Shown here piece after piece: positions 37,861-49,339 of a stretch of DNA of 64,000 nucleotides. Made by a program: the position numbers and the translations under genes. A model generated the notes under the pieces. The model saw nothing but the letters and a program-made list of their open reading frames with translations. It did not search any database and had not been told where the DNA came from. This stretch comes from Serilophus lunatus. Lineage: Eukaryota > Chordata > Aves > Passeriformes > Eurylaimidae. The DNA is taken from NCBI GenBank assembly GCA_013399895.1, contig VXBA01000893.1, positions 366,038 through 430,037 of the forward strand, read 5' to 3'. Numbering within the stretch: the stretch's first letter is position 1; each line of letters begins with the position of its first letter.

Positions 37861-40800
37861 TCTTTCAAAACTCCACTTGCTTCCTAAATTCTTTATTACT
37901 TTTCACAGCAGCAGTGATTTCCTTTAGAAATGTGTTCTTTAAGGATTTTTGCCAGAAGTCAGTCACTTGTGCATTCAGTTTCTCTGTTTAGAGAGATTGT
38001 CAGAGATGGCAGGACGTCTCTTTGTCAGAAGTGAATCACTTCACAATGTTCAACATGCTTCATTAAGCCACTGGCACGTATAAAGGTGCAATGATTCCAT
38101 TGTCTTATTGTTGCACTCCTATAGACCTTAAAAAAATCCTCTCTACTTGCTTGGGTGTCTATTTAATTGGGGGTCTAGGCTTCACGTCTTATTTGTATTT
38201 TCAGTTTGCAAAGATGTCAGTGCTTTCTATACAGCAGTTTCATGATAGGGGGTTTGTCTTATGTCCTGGAGATAATGGGTGTGCACATACCCCACTGAGT
38301 GCAAATGGAACCATTTCCCAAGAGCTACAGCCTGCACTCAAAATGAGTTAGTATGTTTCCTCTATTGCATATTATTTCAAAATGGTAAGTGAGGAAAAGA
38401 AGACGGAAAAAAAATTTTAAAATGTCAAAACGTCACTTTAAGATGATCAGACTTTCAAGTAGATTGCAAAGCCAGTGACAATAGTGAAAAATAAATCTGA
38501 ATATTACAATAATACTCTGGCTTTAATACCCCCCAGAACACACTAAGATGTGCTACTTCTTGGAAACAATACACTATTTCCTCATTTTATTCTCACTTTG
38601 GAGATCCTGTTGACACCTAAAAGCTGTGGTGTTGTCTCAGTGGTAATATCCCCTTGTTAATGAGCTTATGGAGGCCTTTTGTGGCCTGTCTCTGTTCAGC
38701 ATCAATAACTGCTTATCAGCAAAGCCAGACCCAGCTCAACCGGAGCAGGCAGTATGGGCAAAGAAATCCTGTGCTTATCCTTAAATAATATAGAGCCATC
38801 TCCATCTGAAAGTCAGTTAAGTTGGCATACTGTTTCTATTTCTTATTTCCCAAGAGTATTGTAGTCATTCCCACCCCAAGCAATAGTGACACTAACACTT
38901 ACATTAAGGCTAGTACACACACGCCAAAGTAGCTCCTCACCACTAGAGTAAAGAAAAGCAAGAGAAAGCAGTACAAATCAGAATTTGTAGGGATAAATGC
39001 TTTGCATATTGAGTGGCTGAAGTTGTAAGAAGGAAGCAAGCAGGGTTCTAAAGCCCCCATCTCTTTCCTTCCTAATCTTGGATCTGATGCAGTTCATGTT
39101 GCATGTTGTGAGACATTCTCCAAGTTTCCTGCAGCAACCGTACAAGCCCTGATTTCATGGTGATAAAAGTGGCACCAGACATGCCATTAATAGAGCAGGG
39201 ATTTCCTTCAGCTGAGGGATGTGCTGCTTTGAAGAGTGCTGATCTGAATAAAATCAAGAAGCTGGGAGTATTTAATATGTAGAGCCTGCCAATACGCATT
39301 AGGGCTCATCCAGATAAGAGATAGCCTAAGGGACTGACAATTCACAGGGTCTCAGAGGAAACTGTAGCAGCTTGCCCAGTGCTAATGGGGCTCCTGTCTT
39401 GACTGTGATCACATACTCTTCTTCATTGCTATTGCATTTTCTTTCTACTCTATTTCAGATCTGCCACAATAGACTGTGTATTCAAAATGCAGTTGAACAA
39501 AATATTTTATTACTACAGACTGAACTAGATGTGTTGTGGGAAAAAAGTGCTATGGGCTGTGAAAGGGAAGAAACAATTCACTAAGGGTTTATAATATACA
39601 TCAAACAGATAATTATCAATTAACTGATGACTATAAGAAGAATTTTCTGTTTGGAGCACAAAATTTATTACTTTTGATATGTTTATAAGACAAAAATTGA
39701 TTGCATATTTTCAAATTAAAAAATCTTCAAACACAATTTTCGTAATTCCTGCATTAATGCTTCTGATTCATTGTAAGATGCCATGAAAATTCAATTTCTT
39801 TCCAAAATGTCCTATGCTTCTGGAGGCTTAAGAGTTTTCCTTCAAACATCTGAAGTCTTCTAAACCACCTGTACAGCTACTATATTCCATCTAAGTTTTG
39901 CTGCCATTTGTGTCCCCCTCTTTTCTACCCCTTGCATTATTCCAGGCACCACCATATATATGCCAGGTTCCCAGATTTTCCCCATATGGCAAGGAACCCC
40001 TTATCACACACTTGAGATTTACTTAACCTGATGGTGTGAACAGCAGATACCTGGAGAAATAAAGCCTGTAATTTCCCTTTGTGAGGCTCATTTGCTTTCT
40101 AACCATATGGGCCCATCTAATGTAGCAGCACAAAGAAAAGAATAAGCCAAGAATCTGGGTATACTTACTGATTTATTTTGATGATGGGAGAGAAAGGCAA
40201 TGTTTTACTGCACTCTGGGCAAGATTTCTGACACAATTGTAAGATAGTGTGAAATCAAATTCTTTCATGAGATGTAGAAGTGGTGGGAGATTGACTGGCC
40301 TGGTTAGACTATTCCTCACAAAGAGGCAGAGAAAATGAAGATTAGTAGACTTTCATCTAGAACACTGTAGGGGTTCTGCAGGCTATATCTGTCTCAAGCT
40401 CTATAATGACCAACCCAAACTGTGCTGATCATTTGTAGGAGATGTTCTTCTTCACTTTTTTTACTATTGATCACATGGTGACGCATGAAAAGCTGTGTGG
40501 ATTTGCAGAATATACCCCTTTCGCTTGGACCATGTGCCCACACACTCCTCACTCCGGCAAGGCTGACAATCCCCTATCCCAGAGGTGAACTGAGCAACCC
40601 AGTCTTTGTGCCATTGCCAGTGCTTGCTTCTCTGCTGCAACCTTGTAAACGTCCATAAGGTCCTGCTCTAGCATGGTGGCAGGTTGGTGTTGTAAGCCAA
40701 ATATATTCATCGTGCCAGCAGGAGCCTCTGCAGGGCAGTAAGAGGGTAGGTGTTTAGCTTCCTTATAATACATATCTGGCCAGGTTTTGAATGCAATTTC

Positions 40801-42282
40801 AGAATTTATATTGTCTCTGTAGAGATACTGTGTTGACAAAGAGTTGTATTACTTGAGGTGCTCTGCTAAAATTAGAAAGTAGCTTTTAAAAACCTAATGA
40901 TAAATTGTATCACTACCTTATTTCACTGATTGTCCTTTATCTGGTTGTCTTCTCTCTCACTTCCTGCCTGTTTGCCTATCCAGCCTTTGTACTCAAGCTC
41001 GATGGTGTAGGAGCCCTCCACAATTGGCTCCAGGCACCAGAAACTATGTTTAGGCAAAAAACATCAGGAAATATGATACATGAGTGTGGGAATCAGGTTA
41101 GATTCTGGACCTAGACATAGTCCTGACAGATCAGACTAATGGGCTGGGCCCAGAGATGGAAATAAAGCACAATATGATTTTGACAGAGTCTTTTGCCATC
41201 AGCTTGGGGAAAGGTCATGCAATGTCAGTGTCTTGGTTTCCTCATCTAAGACAATCCTTATTTTGCAGAGTGCAGAGATATTGCAAGGCTCAGCTCACAT
41301 ACTGCCATGCTGCACCACTGAACCAAGCATGAGCAGTTTCAAGAACTCTGGTTCCCTTACTGATCAATGGCTGAGTTACAAAGCTTTTAAGGGTAACAAA
41401 ACTGGTCAGTCTTACTCAGGAACCCAACTACCAAACCTTTCAAGGCCTGGTGAACATGTAGCCACCATGACTGAGGGGGGAAAAACTCTTTCTTGGAGGA
41501 AAAAATATGGAACTTAGAATCATTTTGTAACAGGGAACATAAAGAATGAATCTACACAGCTATTTTAGGTTCTTGTTCTCCTATGCTTTCAGAACTTTTT
41601 TCACAAGAAAAGGAGAGAAGGGAGGGGAAGAGAAGAGAGAGCAGATAGCAGCTCAGCAAGTGGACAGACCAAGCAGGTCACTGTGGGAGGAACTCAAGCC
41701 ACACACGTTAATGTGAGCTCTTGCTGGGCACAGACACCAGTTTGGTGTGACCAGCTGGTTACAGAGAGCACAAGCATTGCAGCAGGCAGAACAGAAACAG
41801 GGACATCCTACAGACCTCACAAGGAAGTTATCTGAGAGCCACACCGGGGTCTCCTCTGTGTCCTGGCTAGCAAGACAGGTAGGTAGTAGTTATTTATATA
41901 TAATTATCAATGATATAGCTAATTACAGAAACAGCATTGCAAAGTTTTCCTATTCCTCTCTGGGACAATTTGCATTTTTCAGAGCTAAGTAGTGCTGTCC
42001 CACATGACTGAATCTTACAGACAAAAGCCAATTCTACTATGGATGTGTATTTACAGAAAAAAAGACTAGACTGCAAGATCAGCTGAAGAATCCAAAATAA
42101 ATTCCACAGAGCTCTGAGTAACAGCTAGAGACACTTGCTTTGCTAGGTTTATTTTCAGCTCTTGCTCAGACCAAGTGCCTACGCCCTCAGGATCATAAAG
42201 GCCAGAAGGTTTAAAACTTTCTGGCCACCTGATAACAACTGCATCACTTTGTCATCATATGCAGGCACAGAACAGGTTAAAA

Positions 42283-42303
42283 ACCAACCCAACCCAACCC
42301 AAC
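42283..42303 (+). repeat. (ACCCA)n simple repeat
   Basis: About four copies of the pentamer AACCC. Short and without evident role. Confidence 0.8.
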
Positions 42304-44543
42304 GAATCCCAGAGCCCAACTTCTTAGCTTCAAGATTTCAAAGACTGGCATGGATGGCAAGGTGTTAACTACAGCAGGCTGAGGAAACGTGTTTATTCCT
42401 TGCAGCTTTGCAGAGAGCTATGCACTCACCCTGGCCTCCTCCTGTTAAGCTGATGAGCCAAATTCTGCCTGTGCTTACACTTGCATATCCAGTGTTTTCC
42501 ATAGGCTTGAGTTTAAGGGTAGAGCTGTTGTTCCTGCATATTGCAGTACAGCAGTCATTTCACTAAAACACACAAAACATTATTCTCTATTTCAAGATTG
42601 TACAACAAAGAAAACCAATCTTATGGGTTTTGTGGATAGAAAGAGTGGTTCCGTTCTCTATGTTTATTATGGACTTTTTATTTTGAACAAGTCACAAACT
42701 ACACAAATAAAGCATGGAAAGGCTAAATTGGGTCAAGTTTGAGAGAGACTGTGATGCACAGTGATATAAATACAGATTGCAGAGGTGTTCAATAATATAC
42801 AAAGTAAGTACATCAACTGTTTAAAATTAAATCTACTTGAATATCCTATTACTTTTTGATGTGGAAGAATATACAGAGTTCTCAGCTCAAATGAGTACTG
42901 CTAATATCACTGGTATCCAGTTTCAGAGCTGATCACTGCACAAACTCCTGTTGATACTCGGAAGATCTTAATTGTACAAGAAAATAGCGTATGAACGATC
43001 TTTTATAGACAAGCCAAGTTAGACACAAGGACCTCTATCCCCTCTCCTATCTACTTCAGTGCAAAACCAGTAACCCAACATGACCCAGTGATGGGGTTAT
43101 GAAAATCTGGTATCATCACTGAACTTCATCAGTATATTGAATCACCTTCACATGTTTGTGATAGGTCCTGCACATCTGAATGTATTTTCCTAGAACTTTC
43201 AGGAACGGTCCTTGTTAAATCACTTCATATGGGAATCCAAATGTAAAACTAGGGCAAGAGAGGATCATATTGTGAGCAAGAATGATGTACACTGAATGGT
43301 AACAAATACATAGAAGTCCTTCACTATTACCAGTGCAATCACTTGCTCTTGTCTTGCTTCAGCTCTCCATCATTAGTATCTCATTTTTGAAAGAGGATAA
43401 TTGCTTTGGATCAACTCAATTACTACTAAAGCACTGCAGAGCACTTGTAAAAAATCAAATGGATTTGAAGACTAGGGTCATTGAGCTTGACCTTCTCACT
43501 AGTACAGCTTTTGTAGTTTCTCCCAACTCCTCCTGTCACGAGTTTATCTTTTCTGATTGAAAAAACAACTCCAAGGCTAGTTTGTAAGTACTCATCAGCT
43601 GGTCCAAACAAGTTCTGTTTCTAAGCCAAAGCCACTGCAGCAAGAGCAAAGGAGCAGCTTCCTGAAAGCCTGAGCAAAGAACACAGTGATTTTTCCCGAC
43701 TTCAGCAAGGACTGCGTCACCGTATGATACCCCAATGCAAAGACACTTGCTTAAGCATCCCAGGAGAGCTCAGATGTTCATCTGTAAACCAGAAGCTCTC
43801 TCCTGGGCAGCTAGATCTTGAGCAGCAGCTGCTGACAGTGCAGCATCTGCGGGGCTAGTCAGTGCCTGGCAGCGGTCCCTACCTGAGCTGAATTTTTGGT
43901 TTGTGCTGCCCTGGAAGTTGAACAATAAACATTGCCAAATGATGCAGGAGATGGCATCTGGCTTGCCAGACTTGGTCCAGCCCTCTCTCTGCCTGTTTAT
44001 CACTGACCCTCACGGCAGAGCCCATCCCTTGGGGCTGCTGCTGGCCTTGGCTCGCTAAGCTATCTTTGCTAGCAAGCAACAGTAAGGTTGCAGACTGATC
44101 AAAATGTGGTGGAGCTGAAGGTGTAGTTTCTTCTGAACAGAAGCCCCAGGATCTTTTCAGCCATAGCTGTATAGCAGGAATGGGAGAAATTACAGTGCAG
44201 GTACACATAGAGTGCTGATGTAAGCATTTTTATAACTTTAAGAGTAGACTGAAGACCAGGCCACTCATTTCAAAGAAATCAGAACATTTCAATTTTTTTC
44301 CTCTCCCAAACAGTACAATTATTTCTTGTAACATGTAAATTTTGTCCCATTCATTCATAGGATTTCCCTTCCAAAGAAGATGGCCCTTTCAGAGCCTGTC
44401 ACACCTGATAAGCTGCAGTCTTTCAGTGGAGAGATGATGCACTGAGAAGTTGCTGGCTGACTGGGGTTGAAGGAGCGTTACGAGATTTGGATATCACAAG
44501 TTAACAGTGTGTTGCTCTTATTATTTATTCCAGTCAGCCAAAG

Positions 44544-44807
44544 ATGTCCACAGAACTTTTCTGTCCAAAAGATGAAATGTCTCAGCAATGCAGAAACTCA
44601 TATCTTCTTCTGATCATTGCATTATTTTTACTCGAATATTTGCCAAACTCCACTATTGCTTGCAAGGTAGCAGAACAGAGCAAAAAATCCTGCAATGCTA
44701 CTAATTTAAACGGCTACTATCTCAGAAAGCAGGGAGTCAATTCATTCCCTTCTAGCTCAAGCAAAATTGTCATCAACTTCAAAGGGATTTCCACCAAAAT
44801 AAAATAA
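44544..44807 (+). CDS. Unidentified 87-codon ORF with signal-anchor-like segment
   Basis: I do not recognise this ORF. It starts at an ATG with A at -3, and a good acceptor (TTATTATTTATTCCAG) lies 10 nt upstream of it. Residues about 20-34 (YLLLIIALFLLEYLP) form a hydrophobic segment like a signal peptide, followed by a Cys-containing stretch (IACKVAEQSKKSCNATNLNG, one N-glycosylation site NAT) and VNSFPSSSSKIVINF, which is loosely spaced like the first repeat after an LRR N-terminal cap. A stop follows at once, so no LRR array exists. It runs opposite to SYN3 inside its presumed 5' intron. It could be a chance ORF, the start of a decayed gene, or a small exon. Coding status is doubtful. Confidence 0.2.
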   Translation: MSTELFCPKDEMSQQCRNSYLLLIIALFLLEYLPNSTIACKVAEQSKKSCNATNLNGYYLRKQGVNSFPSSSSKIVINFKGISTKIK

Positions 44808-47800
44808 GTTTGGAGTTAAATGTGATTCCCTTTCTCTTTTTGACTGCAGTGGAAGGCAGATGATCTTGCACAGCTGGCATGACTTGTAGGAGATGTCAGC
44901 TAGTGACTTCACAAGGTCTGTGTCTGCCCTGGGTGACTAAAGACACTGTCCTGCTCTTTCTGTGGGTCACACCTGAGGAGAGGACAGTCTGACCCTGGTG
45001 CTCAGCAAAAGTGGTGGCACTTTTCTTTCAACACAGAGGCATGACATGTAGAGCCAAAGGTCTGTGAACTGTGACCAAGAGTCAGAGACATCAAAGAATC
45101 GTCCTGGGAAAAACTTCCCTGCACATGAAGAGGAATTGACAGCTCTAGCTCTTGACAGGCACTATCCTCTCCTATGCCTCGCATGTCTTAGGAGCTGGTG
45201 CCTTGAATGGCCTCAAGAAACTTTCATACACTAAATTGCCCCTGTGGGGAACAGCGTGGGAAGCCCTGACTGGAAGGCTCTGCTGAATTATTAAAGTTGC
45301 CCAAGGTAAACCAAGGTAATCTTCATGTGAATTCCTATCAACCTCTTTCAGTTCTATTATAAAGTAGCACCCCCACTTCACCTGTTCCTCTCTCCTGTTA
45401 AAAGAAACTTCACAAGGCTGCTGGAATAAGAAAGCCTTCTCAAAAGATTAACTGAATACAAACAGGCCTATTTTAGATAGAAGCATTAAGCTAAATACAG
45501 CAGCTTGAGCTACTGGAGGGAGCGCAATGTTTCATCTAGCCCGACTCACCAAAGCTCAAATCAATGCTTTAGCAACCAGAAAGGAAAATACAGGCACCGA
45601 GTCTCATCTTCATGCAGCAAAACAAAAAACTTTGGGGCTGAAAAAAGAATAGATGCTTCCTAACTTGTCACATTTTTTGGTTTTGCCAAGCCCACTTCAG
45701 AGAACAGCTGTGTGCCAAGGGTGTTTCCCTGCCCACATGCTGTGTCCACAGCTCCTGGCAGCTGCCTGTGGCAGGCAGAGTGCATCAGAGGTGTGTGCAG
45801 TGACTCAGGGACAGAAACACATGGTGTCATCACCTCTGGCACCATGTAATCATTCTTTATGTCAAATTTCCATTTTATTCTTCACTGCTCTACAGCAGCG
45901 GCTATACACAGCTGTGATTTGCTGGTAAGTTGAATAAGAAAATGAATGATTTTCTAGACTTCTTTCTCCAAAAAGGGTCTATATTTTCTAGCATCTTCCT
46001 CTGGAGTTTATCAGCTTGTTCTGCAGAATCAAGAAAAAGTGTTTCTGCAGCCAGGAAGGTCTTCGACATGTTCCTGGGCTGCAATGCACTACAGGGCTGT
46101 TCAGTCTTACCCTAAACCCAGCAAAGAACATATAAAAGTGAGGGAGAAAGACGACAGCATAACGGATATGTTCATTGTGTTATATAAAAGAAGAGAACCA
46201 CGCAGGGCCAAGATACACTATATTAAAAATAATACTTTTTACCTAAAAATGGAGTGTTACTATATTTTAAACAAAAGATTTCCAAGGTCTGAATCATCTT
46301 GGAGCTGAATGTTCTGCTGCTATCGATTCTGCTTTTCTAATAGCTCTATGTTAATATGCTTGTGTTTGTTTATCAACTTAATGTAGTGATGTCGGAAGAT
46401 TTAAACTATTTTGCATTGGCTACATAAGAGATATGATGTAAGCATTTGTTGCTGTTTTTTCCCCACCATGCTTGGAAATCACAGGCTGCAGAGGAGTGAG
46501 ACTTTCTCCATTTCCTTGGATGGCAATCAGTTAACTACTTTTTTGACTCCAAATAATATGAATTACTTTCACTATCACTTGTACCAAAACTTGGCTTATC
46601 AGTATCCTTTTGTAAATGGATTTATGCTTTTAAAGGGCTACAACCAGCAAGTTTAAAAACTATTTCCTTCTGTGTTTGTGCCATTGTCTACTAAATGTAA
46701 AATTAAATTATAAGTTAAAATGTAGGGCATTAGGTAATACAACCTATTACTTGAGGGAGCTCAACAAATAGCCATTTTAAACCATGAAGACCTGGCTGAA
46801 GACACTTGTTGCTATCTTTTAAAAGGAATTGGAATATGTATATTTGCTCCTTCGTATGAGATGTAGTGAAATAAGGAAGCCAATATTTTTCCATGGCTTC
46901 CAGTTGATGTATACAGTGAAGAGTGCTGGCTCTGGCCCATGCTGAAAGCAGGAAATAAATTGGCCAAACTCCATAAAGTTTGGCAAAAGCAAAATTTCCT
47001 TCTTCAAAAAAATAAGCACACTCCTCTCTCTTACTTTGTACAGCACTTTGGTTCCTACCATCCTACTATTTTAATCCCTGATGTCTTTTTCTGACGCATA
47101 GGAAAATAATGTTGTTGTTTTTCTCTAATCCTACCATTTTCCTCCCTTTGGCATGGTCTCTGACATATAACATTGTTGTTGTTCTTCAGGATGGAGTTTG
47201 GTGCAACACAGCAGTAGTCTTTGTCGTAACCCAATCTGATAGTTTACAGCAAAATTTAATGTGCCTTTAAAAACTACTGCAGTTACTCTTGTTAGTGATT
47301 TGAAAGCAATACTCCCAATTTCAGGAAGCCTAGAAAAGGAGTCTTTCCTACCACATCAAATCCACACTGTTCCTCCAACCCCTGTCATGCCAGCTCACTG
47401 CAGGCTATCCTGGGAAGGAGACAATATTTTCCTCCCCTTCATGTCACTCTAATGGCAATGCAGAATTCAGCCCTTTGTAATAGAGAGCTGACACCAGGAC
47501 AAAAGACCATTTCCACCCGAAGGCCATATCACAGACTTTTCCTCCTACTTTTCCAAAGCCATCTCATTTTTTTTCCTCTTATTTAGGAGGGTCTAAATTA
47601 CAAGCACATGCCCTAGGCAACCATTTCTGTGGCCAGTGTAATCTGCTAAGGGCAGCGGAGTCCTACTGCACCCTTGCTTCAGCGTTTGATCTGCCTAGTC
47701 ACAGCAGGATTATTCCTCATTAAACAGACAATAGATGAGTGTCTGGAACCTGATAGCCATTAATACAGACATTGATAGTTCTGCATAATCCCTTAACTTT

Positions 47801-49027
47801 CCTTGATAACCATATTATAAATATATGAGTCTACAGTACTGGACTGGTAAATGATCTGCTACAATTGCTAATCAAATCTCTGCTATTTGTCAGCATTCAA
47901 AAAAGCTGACAGAAAATCTCTAAATGAGGTAGGAGAACACCACAACAAAGCATGAAGGATGGGAAGAAGTGAAAAATTATTCAGAATGGAGACAGGGCAT
48001 GGCTTTCCCACTGCTTAAACAGAAAGGAAAACATTTTCTCCCATAGATAAAAAATATATCTAGAAATTGGAAGGTTTCCAATTGTTTTTACCAGGTCTGT
48101 TTGAAAACTTATGATCCAGGGCTTTGTACACCTCTGGGGCCATGAGCCAGCCAAAAACACAGAGGCCTTAGGGGAGAACAACCCTGGAGTGAGTGAGGGG
48201 GAGGGATGCACAAGGCAGAGAAGTGATGTTGTTTGAAAGACAATGCTCTTAAAACAGCTCTGAAAATGCCCTGAGTGGTTTGTTTGACATTTCAAGTTAG
48301 CAGTTTCTCCTACCAGTAGATTATGAGATCACGTTGCTGCAACTTTATCAGCTATTAATTGCATCTGGGCCAGGGCAGCTTTTTTTTATGCCCATCTGGG
48401 AATCCTAGGCTTATTTGCTTAGCTATTGAAGAGGTAGGAATAGGACTTTTAATCGAAAAAAAAGTAAAAAAAAAATTAAATATCCTAGGTTATTTACTGC
48501 AAAAGCTGACACTCTGGAGACTTTCAAGATTGACTGAGAAGTGATCCTACACTTATATAGACAGGGTAGCATCCTTTGAGGGGAGAACACCACATCAGAA
48601 CATACCAACCATTGTGCAATAACAAAAAAAGTCACTTTTTTTTTTTTAGGAGGATAATAATGTTTTTTCTTGCAGGAAAGTACAATGTAAATAAATAATT
48701 ATAGTAAAAATTCTTATTACAGAGTAGTTATGAAAGCTATGGTCACTCAAATCCCATAAAATGCATTTGCTCACATATGACATGCTAACACTCCCCACCA
48801 AAAAAAGAAAAAAAATTGTACCCTTTCTGGGGAAGGAAGGGTGATGCAGAGGATGCAGTGGCTAGCTTGTTGCTTGTTGTAATTATAGTTAACATCAATG
48901 AGGAGCACAAGTTTTGCATCCCATCACACCTCTCATTACTAGAGTACATAACCTCCTAACCTCCACCCTAGAAAATGGTATCATTGCATGAATTAATCAT
49001 CTGGGCAATTAACGGCAGAAAGCGACC
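44808..49027. other. Non-coding stretch, nothing recognised
   Basis: AT-rich sequence within the presumed SYN3 5' intron. I see no CR1, LTR, conserved peptide or notable tandem repeat here. Confidence 0.6.
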
Positions 49028-49339
49028 TCAGGTTTCCAGCACAGTGTCTGGCACCAGTGAATTGGCAATGACGTAACCTTCCCTGGGAATACGCTGGCGC
49101 TTTGCCTGTTCCTGAGCCTCACTGTTGACTCTGAGGGCAGAAGCAAACAATGTAGTCACCCAACCGGCAATAACCACTGCAAGCCAATACCAGGCTACTA
49201 CGGTGTCAGAGGGATGCTTATCCTGCGAAACCCGTGTGCACCTCCGAAGGAAGATGCATACCCCAAAACCAGCAAGTGTGAACAACTTCCTCCAATATGC
49301 AGAGATGGACTCTCCAGCTGTGCCGTTTCTGCTCACTTC
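49028..49339 (-). CDS. Orphan ORF or exon with one or two membrane segments (possible retrocopy)
   Basis: I cannot name this protein. On minus an open frame of about 103 codons runs from just after an in-frame TAA (49342-49340) to TGA (49030-49028), with no ATG near its start. It therefore has to be an exon entered through an acceptor or a 5'-truncated copy. It encodes a hydrophobic stretch KLFTLAGFGVCIFL, a basic loop RRCTRVSQDKHPSD, a clear membrane span VVAWYWLAVVIAGWVTTLFA, and a polar tail with AQEQAKRQRIPREGYV ending in LVPDTVLET. The composition is protein-like (balanced residues, Trp in the span, charged flanks), and CpG and G+C are higher than in the flanks. No poly-A tail is visible after the stop. 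It lies in the same sense as SYN3. Options: a retrocopy fragment of a small membrane protein, an unannotated exon, or chance. Confidence 0.35.
   Translation of the reverse strand, partial: EVSRNGTAGESISAYWRKLFTLAGFGVCIFLRRCTRVSQDKHPSDTVVAWYWLAVVIAGWVTTLFASALRVNSEAQEQAKRQRIPREGYVIANSLVPDTVLET

Larger units (their letters stand above)
32475..44543 (-). other. SYN3: Putative SYN3 5' UTR intron, first part
   Basis: No SYN3 coding is expected here. The only features I can name are a CTCF-like core (37490-37508), a CR1 fragment (37596-37860) and an AACCC simple repeat (42283-42303). A minus-strand ORF at 40839-40549 has no family resemblance and is left out. A homopurine tract lies at 35885-35975 and another at 41605-41650. 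Confidence 0.6.

Noticed and set aside
40549..40839. 96-codon ORF on minus with protein-like composition
   Set aside because: No family resemblance, no transmembrane or motif signature, and no splice context that I could support.
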